Of a stretch of 64,000 nt of DNA, positions 21,114 through 29,437 are shown in pieces. The stretch comes from Oscillibacter sp. (GTDB taxonomy: Bacteria > Bacillota > Clostridia > Oscillospirales > Oscillospiraceae). Position 1 is the stretch's first letter. Each line of letters starts with the position of its first letter. The position numbers were made by a program, and so were the translations under genes. The stretch covers positions 1 to 64,000 of the forward strand of contig JAAWGR010000008.1 in assembly GCA_022795445.1 (NCBI GenBank). The letters are read 5' to 3'. The notes beneath the pieces were generated by a model. The model worked only from the letters and a program-made list of their open reading frames with translations. It did not search any database and was not told the origin of the DNA.

Positions 21114-23780
21114 ATGTCCCATCCCTATCGCGGGCTGAACGAACTGCGGGAGTTGTTCCTCAGCTATTTTGAGAGCAAGGGCCATCTGCGTCTGCCCAGC
21201 TTTTCCCTGATTCCGCCCGCCAACGACGCCAGCCTGCTGCTGATCAACAGCGGCATGGCTCCCATGAAAACCTGGTTCACCCGGGAAGAAGAACCTCCCC
21301 GCAACCGGGTCTGCACATGCCAGAAGTGCATCCGTACCGGCGACATTGAGAACATCGGCAAAACCGACCGTCACGGCACCTATTTTGAGATGCTGGGCAA
21401 TTTCTCTTTTGGCGACTACTTTAAGAAGGAAGCCATCCCGTACTGCTGGGAGTTCCTCACGAAGGTTGTGGGCCTGGAGGAGGAGCGGCTGTATCCCTCC
21501 ATCTATCTGGACGACGATGAGGCCTTTGAGATTTGGAACAAGGACATCGGCATCCCTGCTGAGCGGATTTTCCGGTTTGGCAAGGAGGATAACTTCTGGG
21601 AACATGGCGCAGGTCCCTGCGGCCCTTGCTCTGAGGTCTATTATGACCGCGGTGCAGAACACGGCTGCGGCAAGCCCGGCTGCACAGTAGGCTGTGACTG
21701 CGACCGTTATATCGAGGTCTGGAACAACGTCTTCTCCCAATTTGTCAACGATGGCGAGGGCCATTATGAGGAGATGAAAAACAAAAACATCGACACTGGC
21801 ATGGGCTTGGAACGTTTAGCCTGCGTATGCCAGAACGTCGGCTCCCTCTTTGACGTAGATACAGTAATGAATATTACCAACAAAGTCAGTGAGATCACTA
21901 ACGCTCACTATGGCGAAAGCCACAAGACAGACGTTTCTCTTCGGGTGATTACCGACCACATCCGTTCCGCCGTCATGATGATTTGCGATGGTGTCCTGCC
22001 CAGCAACGAGGGCCGGGGCTATGTACTCCGTCGCCTGCTCCGCCGGGCCGCCCGGCACGGACGGCTCTTAGGCGTAAATCACCCCTTACTTTATGAAGTA
22101 GTGGACACCGTAGTTCACGAAAATGAAAGTGCCTATCCCGACCTTCGGGAGAAGCAGGACTATATCACCAAGGTCATCCGGGTGGAGGAGGAGAACTTTG
22201 CCAGGACCATTGACGGCGGCCTGCGCATCTACAGTGACCTCCTGGACGCTCACAAGGAGCGGGGAGAGACGGTCTTCTCCGGGGCCGACGCTTTCAAGCT
22301 CTACGACACTTACGGCTTCCCCATCGACCTGACCGCCGAGATGGTGGAAGAGGAGGGCATGACCGTAGACCGAGCCGCTTTCGACCAACTCATGGAGGAA
22401 CAGCGATTCCGCGCCCGGAAAGCCCGGGAGGCCCTGGGCGACCTGGGCTGGGCGGGCATCGAGTTCGGCAGCGACGTACCTGCCACGGAGTTCGTGGGCT
22501 ATGACCAGAACGAGACTGCGGCCACCGTGCTGGCCATCATTGTGGAGGGCGAGTTCCAGGACGAGATTGTCGCCGGGGCCGAGGCCACCATCGTTCTGAA
22601 CCGCACCACCTTCTACGCCGAGATGGGCGGTCAGACCGCGGACCACGGCGTTATCCTGGCTGGACCGAACCTCCCGACAGAGCGGCTGGAGGCCACGTTC
22701 CAGGTCACGGACGTACAGAAGAACAAGGGCGGCAAGTTCCTTCACACCGGTCGTCTGCTGGAGGGCCGTCTGATGGTAGGGGATGCCGTGAGTACCTCCA
22801 TCGACGTAGAGCGCCGCAAGGCCATCCGCCGGGCCCACAGTGCCACTCATCTGCTGGACGCCGCCCTGAAAAAGGTCCTGGGCGATCATGTCCATCAAGC
22901 GGGCTCCCTGGTAGAGCCGGACCGTCTCCGCTTCGACTTCACCCACTTTGAGTCCATCACCCCTGAGCAGCTTAGCGAGATTGATCGGCTGGTCAATGAC
23001 GCCATTCTGGAGGGCATCCCTGTGGTGACGGAGATCCTGCCAATTGAAGAGGCCAAAAAGAAGGGCGCTATCGCCATGTTTGGCGAGAAATACGGAGACG
23101 TGGTGCGCGTGGTGGAAATGGGCGATTTCTCGATGGAATTCTGCGGCGGCACACACCTGGACAACACTGCCAAAGCCGGTTCCTTCCGCATCAAGTCCGA
23201 AGGTTCAATAGCCTCCGGCGTACGCCGCATCGAGGCCACGGTAGGCAAGCTGACTCTGGAAACGGTGAACCGGAACCAGCAGGTGCTGTTCCACGTCGCC
23301 CAGATGCTCAAGACCACCCCTGGTGAGCTTGAGAGCCGCATTGAGCAGCAGGCGGCGGAAATGAAGGTACTCCGTCAGGCGGTGGAAAAGTACAAGGCCG
23401 AGGCGTCTTTGGGTGAGGCACGAAGCTTCCTTATGAGCGCCAAGGATGTAGGTGGCCTGAAGGTCCTAACCGCTCAGCGAGACGCCCTAGGCGCCGACGC
23501 CATGCGGAAAATCGGCGATTTCCTCCGGGACAAGGAGCCCAACGTGGTGGGTGTGCTGGCCTCCGTCAACGAGGGGAAGATTACCTTCCTGGCAATCTGT
23601 GGCAAGGAAGCCGTTGCCAAGGGCATCAAGGCTGGGGATATCATCAAGACGATTACGCCCATCTGCGGCGGCAAAGGCGGCGGCAAGCCTGACAGTGCCA
23701 TGGGCGGCGGCACTGACCTCCTGAAGCTGGATGATGCTCTGGCAATGGTGGACGATTTCGTCGCAGAGAGGTTAGGTTGA
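21114..23780 (+). CDS. alaS: Alanyl-tRNA synthetase
   Basis: 888 aa, full length, class II. It attaches alanine to tRNA-Ala and edits mischarged Ser and Gly. The N-terminal catalytic core has FLSYFESKGHLRLPSFSLIP, GMAPMKTWF and RTGDIENIGKTDRHGTYFEMLGN; the middle region recognises G3-U70 (about 240-450). The editing domain carries AHSATHLLDAAL and FCGGTHLDNTA, which supply the HxxxH and CxxxH zinc ligands. The C-terminal DHHA1 domain ends with the glycine-rich GGKGGGKPDSAMGGG. The ATG at 21114 follows TTGGAGGT. It is second in the alanine T-box transcript. Confidence 0.98.
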   Translation: MSHPYRGLNELRELFLSYFESKGHLRLPSFSLIPPANDASLLLINSGMAPMKTWFTREEEPPRNRVCTCQKCIRTGDIENIGKTDRHGTYFEMLGNFSFGDYFKKEAIPYCWEFLTKVVGLEEERLYPSIYLDDDEAFEIWNKDIGIPAERIFRFGKEDNFWEHGAGPCGPCSEVYYDRGAEHGCGKPGCTVGCDCDRYIEVWNNVFSQFVNDGEGHYEEMKNKNIDTGMGLERLACVCQNVGSLFDVDTVMNITNKVSEITNAHYGESHKTDVSLRVITDHIRSAVMMICDGVLPSNEGRGYVLRRLLRRAARHGRLLGVNHPLLYEVVDTVVHENESAYPDLREKQDYITKVIRVEEENFARTIDGGLRIYSDLLDAHKERGETVFSGADAFKLYDTYGFPIDLTAEMVEEEGMTVDRAAFDQLMEEQRFRARKAREALGDLGWAGIEFGSDVPATEFVGYDQNETAATVLAIIVEGEFQDEIVAGAEATIVLNRTTFYAEMGGQTADHGVILAGPNLPTERLEATFQVTDVQKNKGGKFLHTGRLLEGRLMVGDAVSTSIDVERRKAIRRAHSATHLLDAALKKVLGDHVHQAGSLVEPDRLRFDFTHFESITPEQLSEIDRLVNDAILEGIPVVTEILPIEEAKKKGAIAMFGEKYGDVVRVVEMGDFSMEFCGGTHLDNTAKAGSFRIKSEGSIASGVRRIEATVGKLTLETVNRNQQVLFHVAQMLKTTPGELESRIEQQAAEMKVLRQAVEKYKAEASLGEARSFLMSAKDVGGLKVLTAQRDALGADAMRKIGDFLRDKEPNVVGVLASVNEGKITFLAICGKEAVAKGIKAGDIIKTITPICGGKGGGKPDSAMGGGTDLLKLDDALAMVDDFVAERLG

Positions 23781-23781
23781 G

Positions 23782-23955
23782 ATGCTGCCGAAGGACCCGG
23801 TCATTTTGCTAAGCTACGTCAATACGAAGCTGCGGGATGAGTATGCAAGCTTGCAGGAGTTGTGCGCATCCTTGGACGTCAGCGAGTCTCAGATTTGTGA
23901 GACGCTCTCCGCGTTGAACTATGAATACAATCCCACGCGAAATCAATTTGAATAA
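23782..23955 (+). CDS. DUF4250 family small protein
   Basis: 57 aa, found by reading the gap after alaS. It begins MLPKDPVILLSYVNTKLRDE and ends NYEYNPTRNQF, matching DUF4250 over its whole length (LPKDPVxLLSxVNTKLRDxY and terminal NQF). The helical layout with ASLQELCASLDVSESQICETL looks like a small helix-turn-helix. It starts one base after the alaS stop; GAGAGGTTAGG upstream may serve as ribosome binding site. It probably belongs to the alaS transcript. Function unknown. Confidence 0.85.
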   Translation: MLPKDPVILLSYVNTKLRDEYASLQELCASLDVSESQICETLSALNYEYNPTRNQFE

Positions 23956-23972
23956 GAAGGAGGTTTTATCAA

Positions 23973-24311
23973 ATGGCAGATTGTCTATTTTGCAAAATCA
24001 TCGCCGGCGAGATTCCCAGCAGCAAGGTATATGAGGATGAGCAGTGCTATGCGTTCAAGGACATTGCGCCCCAAGCGCCCACGCATTTTCTGGTGATTCC
24101 GAAGGCGCATATCGGTTCGGTGTCTGAGATTACAGCGGAAAACAGCCCGATTGTCGCCCATATCTTTGAGGTAATTGCGAAGCTGGCGAAGGAGCAGAGT
24201 CTGAAGAGCTACCGTGTAGTCTCCAACATTGGAGAGCAAGCCGGCCAGAGCGTCTTCCACCTGCACTTCCACGTCCTCAGCGGCCGCGACATGACATGGC
24301 CTCCGGGCTGA
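23973..24311 (+). CDS. HIT family protein (HinT-like purine nucleoside phosphoramidase)
   Basis: 112 aa. The histidine triad is FHLHFHVLSG (about residues 96-105); the N-terminal CLFCKIIAGEIPSSKVYEDEQCYAFKDIAPQAPTHFLVIPK is the standard HinT start, with the two Cys that often bind zinc. It hydrolyses AMP-phosphoramidates or AMP-lysine in the cytoplasm in known relatives. It follows AAGAAGGAGG, 17 bp after the DUF4250 gene, so it is likely the last gene of the T-box/alaS unit. Confidence 0.96.
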   Translation: MADCLFCKIIAGEIPSSKVYEDEQCYAFKDIAPQAPTHFLVIPKAHIGSVSEITAENSPIVAHIFEVIAKLAKEQSLKSYRVVSNIGEQAGQSVFHLHFHVLSGRDMTWPPG

Positions 24312-24582
24312 TTCAAAATTATCGCCGTAATTTGCCAACGTCTGGTGCAGAGCATTGAACTTCAGCCATTCCATAGCTGGAAGATTTGAACCCCCCATTT
24401 CTCTTTTCTCTCCGAGAGAAAAGAGAAATGGGCCGTTCACGGTCCAAAGAGAAAAGAGCGTATTCAGGTGCAGTGCTTGAATACGCTCTTTTTCTTTTAA
24501 TTGACGAGAAGACCACACTGATTTGCTCCTGCGTCTATTTCCGCTGTCGCTGCTGCGGTGGGTGAGGGGGAAGGAACACTTC
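24312..24582. other. Intergenic region with stacked hairpins
   Basis: It lies between the convergent HIT and DUF2178-like genes. A 39-bp near-perfect palindrome has 19-nt arms at 24394-24412 and 24414-24432. A second 15-bp stem (24452-24466 with 24478-24492) is followed by TCTTTT and works as a terminator. AGAGAAAAGAG is repeated in both. On the minus strand a short open stretch beginning MEWLKFNALHQTL is present, but it has no ribosome binding site or length to support a gene. Confidence 0.6.
24452..24498. terminator. Terminator downstream of the HIT gene
   Basis: AAAAGAGCGTATTCA (24452-24466) pairs perfectly with TGAATACGCTCTTTT (24478-24492) and is followed by TCTTTT; A-rich sequence on the left allows use on the minus strand too. 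Confidence 0.8.
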
Positions 24583-25002
24583 TTACATCACCTTTTGATA
24601 GTATCCAATCAAAAAGACGTCAAGAACGCTCCTAAGTACAAATATGCTTACCGCAAGCAGTGTTACCCAAAGAGGTGCGTCTAGCCCAATCGACACCCAT
24701 GCCACCACCATAACACCCCATTGAAGAATGTCACCGGATACGGCTTTCGCCCGCCGCTGGATTGCAGTATTTCGCTCATCCTTTACCGCAATCTCCTTTT
24801 TCCTTGCTTCTTCTGGGTGCTTCCACTCACTGTACAACATCAGTAGCTGCACCAATGCCATCGCGCACAGACCTGATCCACCGCCCATCATCATGCCGCC
24901 AACAATGTCCGAAATCGAAAAACGCCGCAGAGCCAACGCTGTTACCGCTAAACATAGGCCAATTATGCACAAAACAAGATAAAACCGAATTTTCCTTTTC
25001 AT
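24583..25002 (-). CDS. Small membrane protein partnered with an HTH regulator
   Basis: 139 aa with four likely membrane helices (about 7-27, 33-56, 92-107, 111-132) separated by a polar loop containing RKKEIAVKDERNTAIQRRAKA. This loop motif (KDERN, RAKA) is typical of the DUF2178/DUF3796-like proteins that accompany small YozG/HTH_3 regulators. Its start overlaps the stop of the HTH gene by ATGA. Function unknown; the pair may form a stress-response module (inference). Confidence 0.78.
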   Translation of the reverse strand: MKRKIRFYLVLCIIGLCLAVTALALRRFSISDIVGGMMMGGGSGLCAMALVQLLMLYSEWKHPEEARKKEIAVKDERNTAIQRRAKAVSGDILQWGVMVVAWVSIGLDAPLWVTLLAVSIFVLRSVLDVFLIGYYQKVM

Positions 25003-25202
25003 AATGGTTCCTCCTCATAAATAAAAATTTCTTCGATTGGGATGCCAAAATACCGTGATATCTTGAATGCTAGCAAAATGGATGGATTATACCGCCCCCG
25101 TTCCAATGAACCGATCGTTTGTCGGGATACTTCCAACGCATCCGCCAATTCTTCCTGACAAAGTCCCTTGGCCTTGCGCAGTTCTTCCAGCCGGTTTTTC
25201 AT
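24999..25202 (-). CDS. Small HTH (Xre/Cro-type) transcriptional regulator
   Basis: 67 aa consisting only of an HTH_3 domain: RLEELRKAKGLCQEELADALEVSRQTIGSLERGRYNPSILLAFKISRYFGIPIEEIF. This is the short one-domain type that pairs with a small membrane protein. It is translated just upstream of, and overlapping, its partner. A perfect 20-bp palindrome lies 23 bp upstream of its start, downstream of a consensus promoter, so autorepression is very likely. Confidence 0.93.
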   Translation of the reverse strand: MKNRLEELRKAKGLCQEELADALEVSRQTIGSLERGRYNPSILLAFKISRYFGIPIEEIFIYEEEPL

Positions 25203-25224
25203 TGTTTACCCCCTTTTTTCTTGT

Positions 25225-25290
25225 ATGGAAAGCGCGCTTTCCATTTTTAGTATAGACCAGATTCCCCATAATGTCAAGTAAGCTTTCCAT
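25225..25290 (-). promoter_or_regulatory. Promoter and operator of the HTH/membrane pair
   Basis: On the minus strand TTGACA (25277-25272) and TATACT (25254-25249) are 17 bp apart. ATGGAAAGCGCGCTTTCCAT (25225-25244) is a perfect 20-bp palindrome just downstream of the -10, and a half copy, GCTTTCCAT (25282-25290), lies just upstream of the -35. The promoter is thus bracketed by matching sites, as expected for a self-repressing dimer. Confidence 0.82.
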
Positions 25291-25310
25291 AAAATTTTGT
25301 GGACAAACCT

Positions 25311-25340
25311 GGAATAGAGCAGGACGAGCCGTCATAGAGT
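25311..25340 (+). promoter_or_regulatory. Candidate sigma-E promoter of the spoIIIA operon
   Basis: GGAATAGA (25311-25318) and CATAGAGT (25333-25340), spacer 14 bp, resemble the mother-cell sigma-E pattern (-35 with ATA, -10 CATAnnnT). No good sigma-A promoter is present. In Bacillus subtilis spoIIIA is sigma-E dependent; the assignment here is inference. Confidence 0.5.
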
Positions 25341-25369
25341 GAAGTAACCAAAGAAAGGGGGAACCTCCC

Positions 25370-26284
25370 TTGACAAAGAATTTAAACATCCTGCGATATG
25401 AAGAAGCTGCTGGAATCCTGCCAAACCGTCTCCGAAAGCTGGCGTTGGCTCTGCCGGATGAACAAAAAGCCGTTGCGGAAGAACTCCGCCTCCGGGCTGG
25501 ACGGCCCTTGACGGTTTTGCTGCCGCAGGGCGAAATTTCCTTTGATGCCGTTGTGGAACCGGAAGAATTGGAAATCCTCTGTGATCTTGCGACGGAATTT
25601 TCCCGCTACGCAGCCGCTGAATCCCTGCGGGAAGGCTTTTTGCCTGTTCGGGGCGGGTTTCGGATTGGCTTATGCGGTACGGCTGTGATGAAAGGCGGCG
25701 TGAACACAAACCTGAAAAATCTATCATCGGCGGCAATCCGTATTGCTCGGGAACGGAAGGGGATTGCAGACGCAATTGCCCCCTTACTGCTGCCCTCTGG
25801 CAGGTTTGTAAACACACTGATCCTATCGCCGCCGGGCGGCGGCAAAACAACCCTGCTGCGGGATTTAGTGCGGAGGCTGTCAGAAGGTTCCGATGTTCTT
25901 ATACCCCAACGTATTTCCTTGATCGACGAACGGGGAGAGGTCGCGGTAATGCACCAAGGCGAGCCACAGATGGACGTCGGACCACACACAGATGTTTTGG
26001 ACGCCTGTCCAAAAGCATTGGGCATCCCTATTGTCTTACGGGCTATGAATCCACAAATCATTGCAGTAGACGAGATCACAGTCCAACAGGACTTGACAGC
26101 CATTTCAATGGCGGCAGGATGTGGTGTTGGGCTGCTGGCAACCATCCATGCCGCAAACCAGACAGAATTGCTGCAAAAGCCGCTCTACCGCCAGTTGCTG
26201 GAGAATCAGATTTTCCGTATGGCAATTCGTATTATTTCCAGTGAAAAAGGACGGGCCTACGAGGTGGAGGAACTGCCATGTTGA
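25370..26284 (+). CDS. spoIIIAA: Stage III sporulation protein AA (ATPase)
   Basis: 304 aa. A secretion-type ATPase on the mother-cell side of the feeding-tube complex that links mother cell and forespore. It has Walker A PPGGGKTT (154-161), RISLIDERGEV, and a Walker B-like region IIAVDEIT; the N-terminal part includes LRAGRPLTVLLP and GFRIGLCGTAV. The start is TTG at 25370, 7 bases after AGGGGGA; no ATG in this frame fits the expected N-terminus. It is first in an eight-gene operon with overlapping or closely spaced genes. Confidence 0.96.
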   Translation: MTKNLNILRYEEAAGILPNRLRKLALALPDEQKAVAEELRLRAGRPLTVLLPQGEISFDAVVEPEELEILCDLATEFSRYAAAESLREGFLPVRGGFRIGLCGTAVMKGGVNTNLKNLSSAAIRIARERKGIADAIAPLLLPSGRFVNTLILSPPGGGKTTLLRDLVRRLSEGSDVLIPQRISLIDERGEVAVMHQGEPQMDVGPHTDVLDACPKALGIPIVLRAMNPQIIAVDEITVQQDLTAISMAAGCGVGLLATIHAANQTELLQKPLYRQLLENQIFRMAIRIISSEKGRAYEVEELPC

Positions 26285-26775
26285 AATTATTAGGAAGTCT
26301 CTGTATTTTGGGTGGCGGGGTGATGGCCCGTTATTACCATTTTGCTGCCCACCGCCGGAAACGGGATACGCTGTCTGACCTACTGTCGGCTTTACGGCGA
26401 ATGGCAGAAACCGTCCGCATGGCTCGGACGCCCCTTCCGGCACTCTTGGACACGTTAGCAGTCAACTGCACTTCGGACGCCGCCGCTTTTTTCGCCGGTG
26501 CCGCAGACGCCGCACGCCATGGCGAGGTTCTTCCAGATATCTGGAGGAATTTGGCGCAAAGTTTGCCTCTGGACAAAGGGGACATGGCCGCCGTAGTATC
26601 TCTGGGCAGCAGTCTGCAAGGCGACGAAGAAACCGTTTGCAAGGCCGTTTCAGCGGTGGCATACCAACTTGCCAAGAGTGTGGAGGAAACTGAACGCAAG
26701 CGTCCAGAGGAAGAAAAACGGGCGACGGCACTCTGGTTTTCAGCAGCAGCGCTTCTGGTGATTTTACTGATATGA
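26278..26775 (+). CDS. spoIIIAB: Stage III sporulation protein AB
   Basis: 165 aa. A membrane-anchored protein with an N-terminal hydrophobic stretch (LLGSLCILGGGVMARYY), a helical body resembling type II secretion GspF (RMAETVRMARTPLPALLDTLA, LPLDKGDMAAVVSLGSSLQGDEE) and a C-terminal membrane helix (LWFSAAALLVILLI). It overlaps spoIIIAA by 7 bp. Identification rests on position and the GspF-like helices. Confidence 0.92.
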   Translation: MLKLLGSLCILGGGVMARYYHFAAHRRKRDTLSDLLSALRRMAETVRMARTPLPALLDTLAVNCTSDAAAFFAGAADAARHGEVLPDIWRNLAQSLPLDKGDMAAVVSLGSSLQGDEETVCKAVSAVAYQLAKSVEETERKRPEEEKRATALWFSAAALLVILLI

Positions 26776-26785
26776 GGAACGCAAA

Positions 26786-26980
26786 ATGGATGTGGATTTG
26801 ATTTTCAAGATTGCCGCTATTGGCATCTTGGTGGCGGTATTGAACCAATTGCTTGTCCGTTCCGGCCGGGAGGAACAGGCCATGATGACAACCCTGGCGG
26901 GGCTGGTAGTGGTCTTGATGATGATGGTACAGGAGATCAGTAACCTGTTCAATCTGATTAAGACCCTATTCAATTTTTAG
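26786..26980 (+). CDS. spoIIIAC: Stage III sporulation protein AC
   Basis: 64 aa, the usual tiny size. Two membrane helices (about 4-20 and 28-50) with the conserved linker LNQLLVRSGREEQAMMTTLAGLVVVL. It forms part of the membrane platform of the SpoIIIA complex. Confidence 0.95.
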   Translation: MDVDLIFKIAAIGILVAVLNQLLVRSGREEQAMMTTLAGLVVVLMMMVQEISNLFNLIKTLFNF

Positions 26981-26982
26981 CT

Positions 26983-27372
26983 ATGGAGCCTGTCATCCGA
27001 GCCACGGTATTATGCGTGGTAACGGCGCTTTTGGCGTTGGTTTTAAAAAAGGGGACGCCGGAAGCAGCGCTTCTGCTGACATTGGCGGCGTCAATCGTTG
27101 TTCTGCTGTCCCTGTCGGAGAGCTTGAATGCTCTGTTGGACTTTTTAGAAGAGTTGGTTGAGCGCAGCGGCATTTCGCACGAGCTGTTCATCCCTTTATA
27201 CAAAACGGTAGGAATCGCGCTGGTGGTAAGGGTAGGCGGAAACCTCTGCCGGGACGCCGGGGAATCGGCTTTAGGTTCTGTGGTGGAGACGGTGGGAGCT
27301 GTTTGTGCACTATTGGCGGCAGTGCCGCTTCTACGGGCGGTCCTGTCGCTGTTACTGGAGCTGATGCAATGA
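26983..27372 (+). CDS. spoIIIAD: Stage III sporulation protein AD
   Basis: 129 aa with about four membrane helices and the family segment ELVERSGISHELFIPLYKTVGIALVVRVGGNLCRDAGESAL. It starts two bases after the spoIIIAC stop and overlaps spoIIIAE by ATGA. It is a membrane component of the SpoIIIA complex. Confidence 0.94.
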   Translation: MEPVIRATVLCVVTALLALVLKKGTPEAALLLTLAASIVVLLSLSESLNALLDFLEELVERSGISHELFIPLYKTVGIALVVRVGGNLCRDAGESALGSVVETVGAVCALLAAVPLLRAVLSLLLELMQ

Positions 27373-28445
27373 AACGATGGTTTTGTATCTTATTTTTTCT
27401 CCTAGTTTTGACTGTGGACGCAAAGGCGGCAGAACTCCCTCATGAGCTGACAGACGCCCAGCCCAAGGCAGCGGATCTATTGAGAGATACTGTCCTATCT
27501 GGTCCAGCAGGTCTCACCGACGGTATTGAGACGATTTTAGAGCAAATCGGTCAACAGGCTGGAACCGTTCTGCGCCAACGCCTGCGGGGAGCAGCATCGA
27601 TCTTGCTGGTGGTTGTAATCTGCGGCGCGGCAGACGGCTTTGCCCAAAGTATGGGGGGTGAAAAAGCGGCAGCATACCTTCCCATGGTTGGAACCTTGGC
27701 GGTAACGCTGCTGACGGCAGGCAGTCTGGACGATCTCATCGGCCTGGGTGCAGAAACCATTGAGGAACTGAACCTCTTTTCCAAGGCACTGTTGCCCACA
27801 CTTGCAGCAGCGACGGCAGCCTCTGGCGCGGTCACAACCGCAACATTTCAACAGGTCACAACGGTTTTCCTGGCAGACTTATTGTTGACCCTCATCAATA
27901 ACCTGCTGCTGCCCCTAGTGTACTTATACATTGGTGCGTTAGCTGCTGGGGCGTGTTTGCCGGAGAATCGCTTGGGAGCCATTGCAGAAAGCCTCAAGAA
28001 AGTGATCACCTGGATGCTGACCACATCTCTGCTTCTGTTCACAGTATATCTCTCGGTTGTACGGGTAGTTGCAGGGGCAGCGGACGGGGCCAGCGTAAAA
28101 GTTGCGAAAGCGGCCATTTCCGGCGTCGTCCCAGTAGTAGGCGGCATCATCGCTGAGGCAACAGAAACCGTCTTAGCTGGTGCGGGAATGCTAAAAAACA
28201 CCATTGGCGTTTTTGGAATGTTGGCAATCTTGGCAGCCTGTGCTTATCCATTTTTACAGCTTGGTGTACAATATTCGTTGTACAAACTATCCGCGTTCCT
28301 GGCGGCCGCGATTGGTGCGCCTGGCCTGTGTAAGCTGATTGACGGCCTAGGTGGTGCGTTTGGCTTGGTGTTGGGCATGACGGGGAGTTGTGCGCTGCTG
28401 TTGTTTATTTCGGTTCTGGCTTCCATGTCGGCGGTGGTCCTATGA
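27369..28445 (+). CDS. spoIIIAE: Stage III sporulation protein AE
   Basis: 358 aa. It has an N-terminal signal-like sequence (MKRWFCILFFLLVLTVDAKA) and then seven or so membrane helices rich in Ala, Val and Gly. The segment VSVKVAKAAISGVVPVVGGIIAEATE-like (around SVKVAKAAISGVVPVVGGII) is characteristic. ATG 27369 overlaps the spoIIIAD stop. An upstream in-frame start inside spoIIIAD would lack the signal sequence. Polytopic channel-like component of the complex. Confidence 0.95.
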   Translation: MKRWFCILFFLLVLTVDAKAAELPHELTDAQPKAADLLRDTVLSGPAGLTDGIETILEQIGQQAGTVLRQRLRGAASILLVVVICGAADGFAQSMGGEKAAAYLPMVGTLAVTLLTAGSLDDLIGLGAETIEELNLFSKALLPTLAAATAASGAVTTATFQQVTTVFLADLLLTLINNLLLPLVYLYIGALAAGACLPENRLGAIAESLKKVITWMLTTSLLLFTVYLSVVRVVAGAADGASVKVAKAAISGVVPVVGGIIAEATETVLAGAGMLKNTIGVFGMLAILAACAYPFLQLGVQYSLYKLSAFLAAAIGAPGLCKLIDGLGGAFGLVLGMTGSCALLLFISVLASMSAVVL

Positions 28446-28921
28446 TCGGCGCGGTGCGGACGTGGCTGACCTCCATCACGGCAGTAACGCTCCTACTGTC
28501 TGTGGTACAGCTTCTCGTTCCAGAGGGGACCATGCGAAAAGTCGCGAGCTTTACCGGCGGACTTCTGCTCCTGGCGGCGCTGCTTCAGCCAATCTTAAAG
28601 GCCGATATAACCCAGCTGCATCTAAGCCTCTCTGAATACAGCGAGGCCATCGAAGACTGTGCAGAGGAGCTGGAAACCGCCGGAAAAGAAGAACTGGCAG
28701 GAATCATAGCGGAGCAGACGGCGGCATATATATGGGACAAAGCGGACGCGCTGGGGCTGGAAATAGACGTTCAAGTCAAAACAGAACCGGGGGAGGATGG
28801 CACACCGCTGCCGGTTTCTGTAGAGCTGGAAGGTCCCCAGTCCCTGGAACTGGCGGAGTGGATGGCGCGGGAGCTTGGGATTCCGGCAGAGAGGCAGGTT
28901 TGGCATGAAGGAAAAAACTGA
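28442..28921 (+). CDS. spoIIIAF: Stage III sporulation protein AF
   Basis: 159 aa. Two N-terminal membrane helices (about 6-26 and 36-53) precede a soluble domain with GEDGTPLPVSVELEGPQ near the end. The start overlaps the spoIIIAE stop (ATGA). It is a membrane-associated mother-cell component. Confidence 0.9.
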   Translation: MIGAVRTWLTSITAVTLLLSVVQLLVPEGTMRKVASFTGGLLLLAALLQPILKADITQLHLSLSEYSEAIEDCAEELETAGKEELAGIIAEQTAAYIWDKADALGLEIDVQVKTEPGEDGTPLPVSVELEGPQSLELAEWMARELGIPAERQVWHEGKN

Positions 28922-29414
28922 AGGAGTGCGAAAGATATGGGACAGGTACAAATACGCGGCGCTGGTGGTTCTGATCGGCGCGGGGCTTCTGCTGTGGCCT
29001 GGTGGCGGCATAAACTTGCGGCCCTCCAAGGAGCCGGAGGCCCAAGAGGAGAAAGCCACCCGGGATTTACAGAAGGAGATGGCAGAGATCCTGAGTACGA
29101 TGAGCGGTGTGGGCCAGGTACAGGTAATGCTGACGATGGACTCCGATGGCGAACGCCAACTGGCTCAGGACGTCCAGCTGAGCTACAGCGGAAGCACGGC
29201 GGCTCCAGAGGACTATTCCCGGCGAACAGAGACCGTCCTGATCGACAACGGGGACGACGCAGTGACGGTACGAACGACGTACCCGACGTACCGGGGAGCG
29301 TTGGTGGTCTGCGAGGGCGGAGACAAGGCGGAGGTGCGGTTAGCGGTGACAGAGGCGGTCGCCGCCTTGACTGGGTTATCCACCGACCGCATTACAGTGG
29401 CAAAATGGCAGTGA
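28905..29414 (+). CDS. spoIIIAG: Stage III sporulation protein AG
   Basis: 169 aa. An N-terminal helix (YAALVVLIGAGLLLWPGG, about 15-32) anchors a ring-building domain: EMAEILSTMSGVGQVQVMLTMDSDGE, then RRTETVLID and the C-terminal GALVVCEGGDKAEVRLAVTEAVAALTGLSTDRITV. In Bacillus this protein forms a large ring in the intermembrane space. The ATG at 28905 lies inside spoIIIAF, a 17-bp overlap. Confidence 0.95.
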   Translation: MKEKTEGVRKIWDRYKYAALVVLIGAGLLLWPGGGINLRPSKEPEAQEEKATRDLQKEMAEILSTMSGVGQVQVMLTMDSDGERQLAQDVQLSYSGSTAAPEDYSRRTETVLIDNGDDAVTVRTTYPTYRGALVVCEGGDKAEVRLAVTEAVAALTGLSTDRITVAKWQ

Positions 29415-29437
29415 TTATTTGGAGGAGGAAAAAGCCC

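Noticed and set aside
22086-23156. A 356-codon minus-strand frame opposite alaS
   Set aside because: Shadow of the highly biased alaS sequence.
24319-24400. Possible tRNA or phage-protein remnant on the minus strand (GGTTCAAATCTTCC and MEWLKFNALHQTL)
   Set aside because: No cloverleaf can be drawn around the T-arm-like string, and the peptide is too short and lacks a ribosome binding site.
28937-29437. A 167-codon N-terminal extension of SpoIIIAH
   Set aside because: Overlaps spoIIIAG in another frame; SpoIIIAH starts at 29438 with a strong ribosome binding site and a membrane helix.
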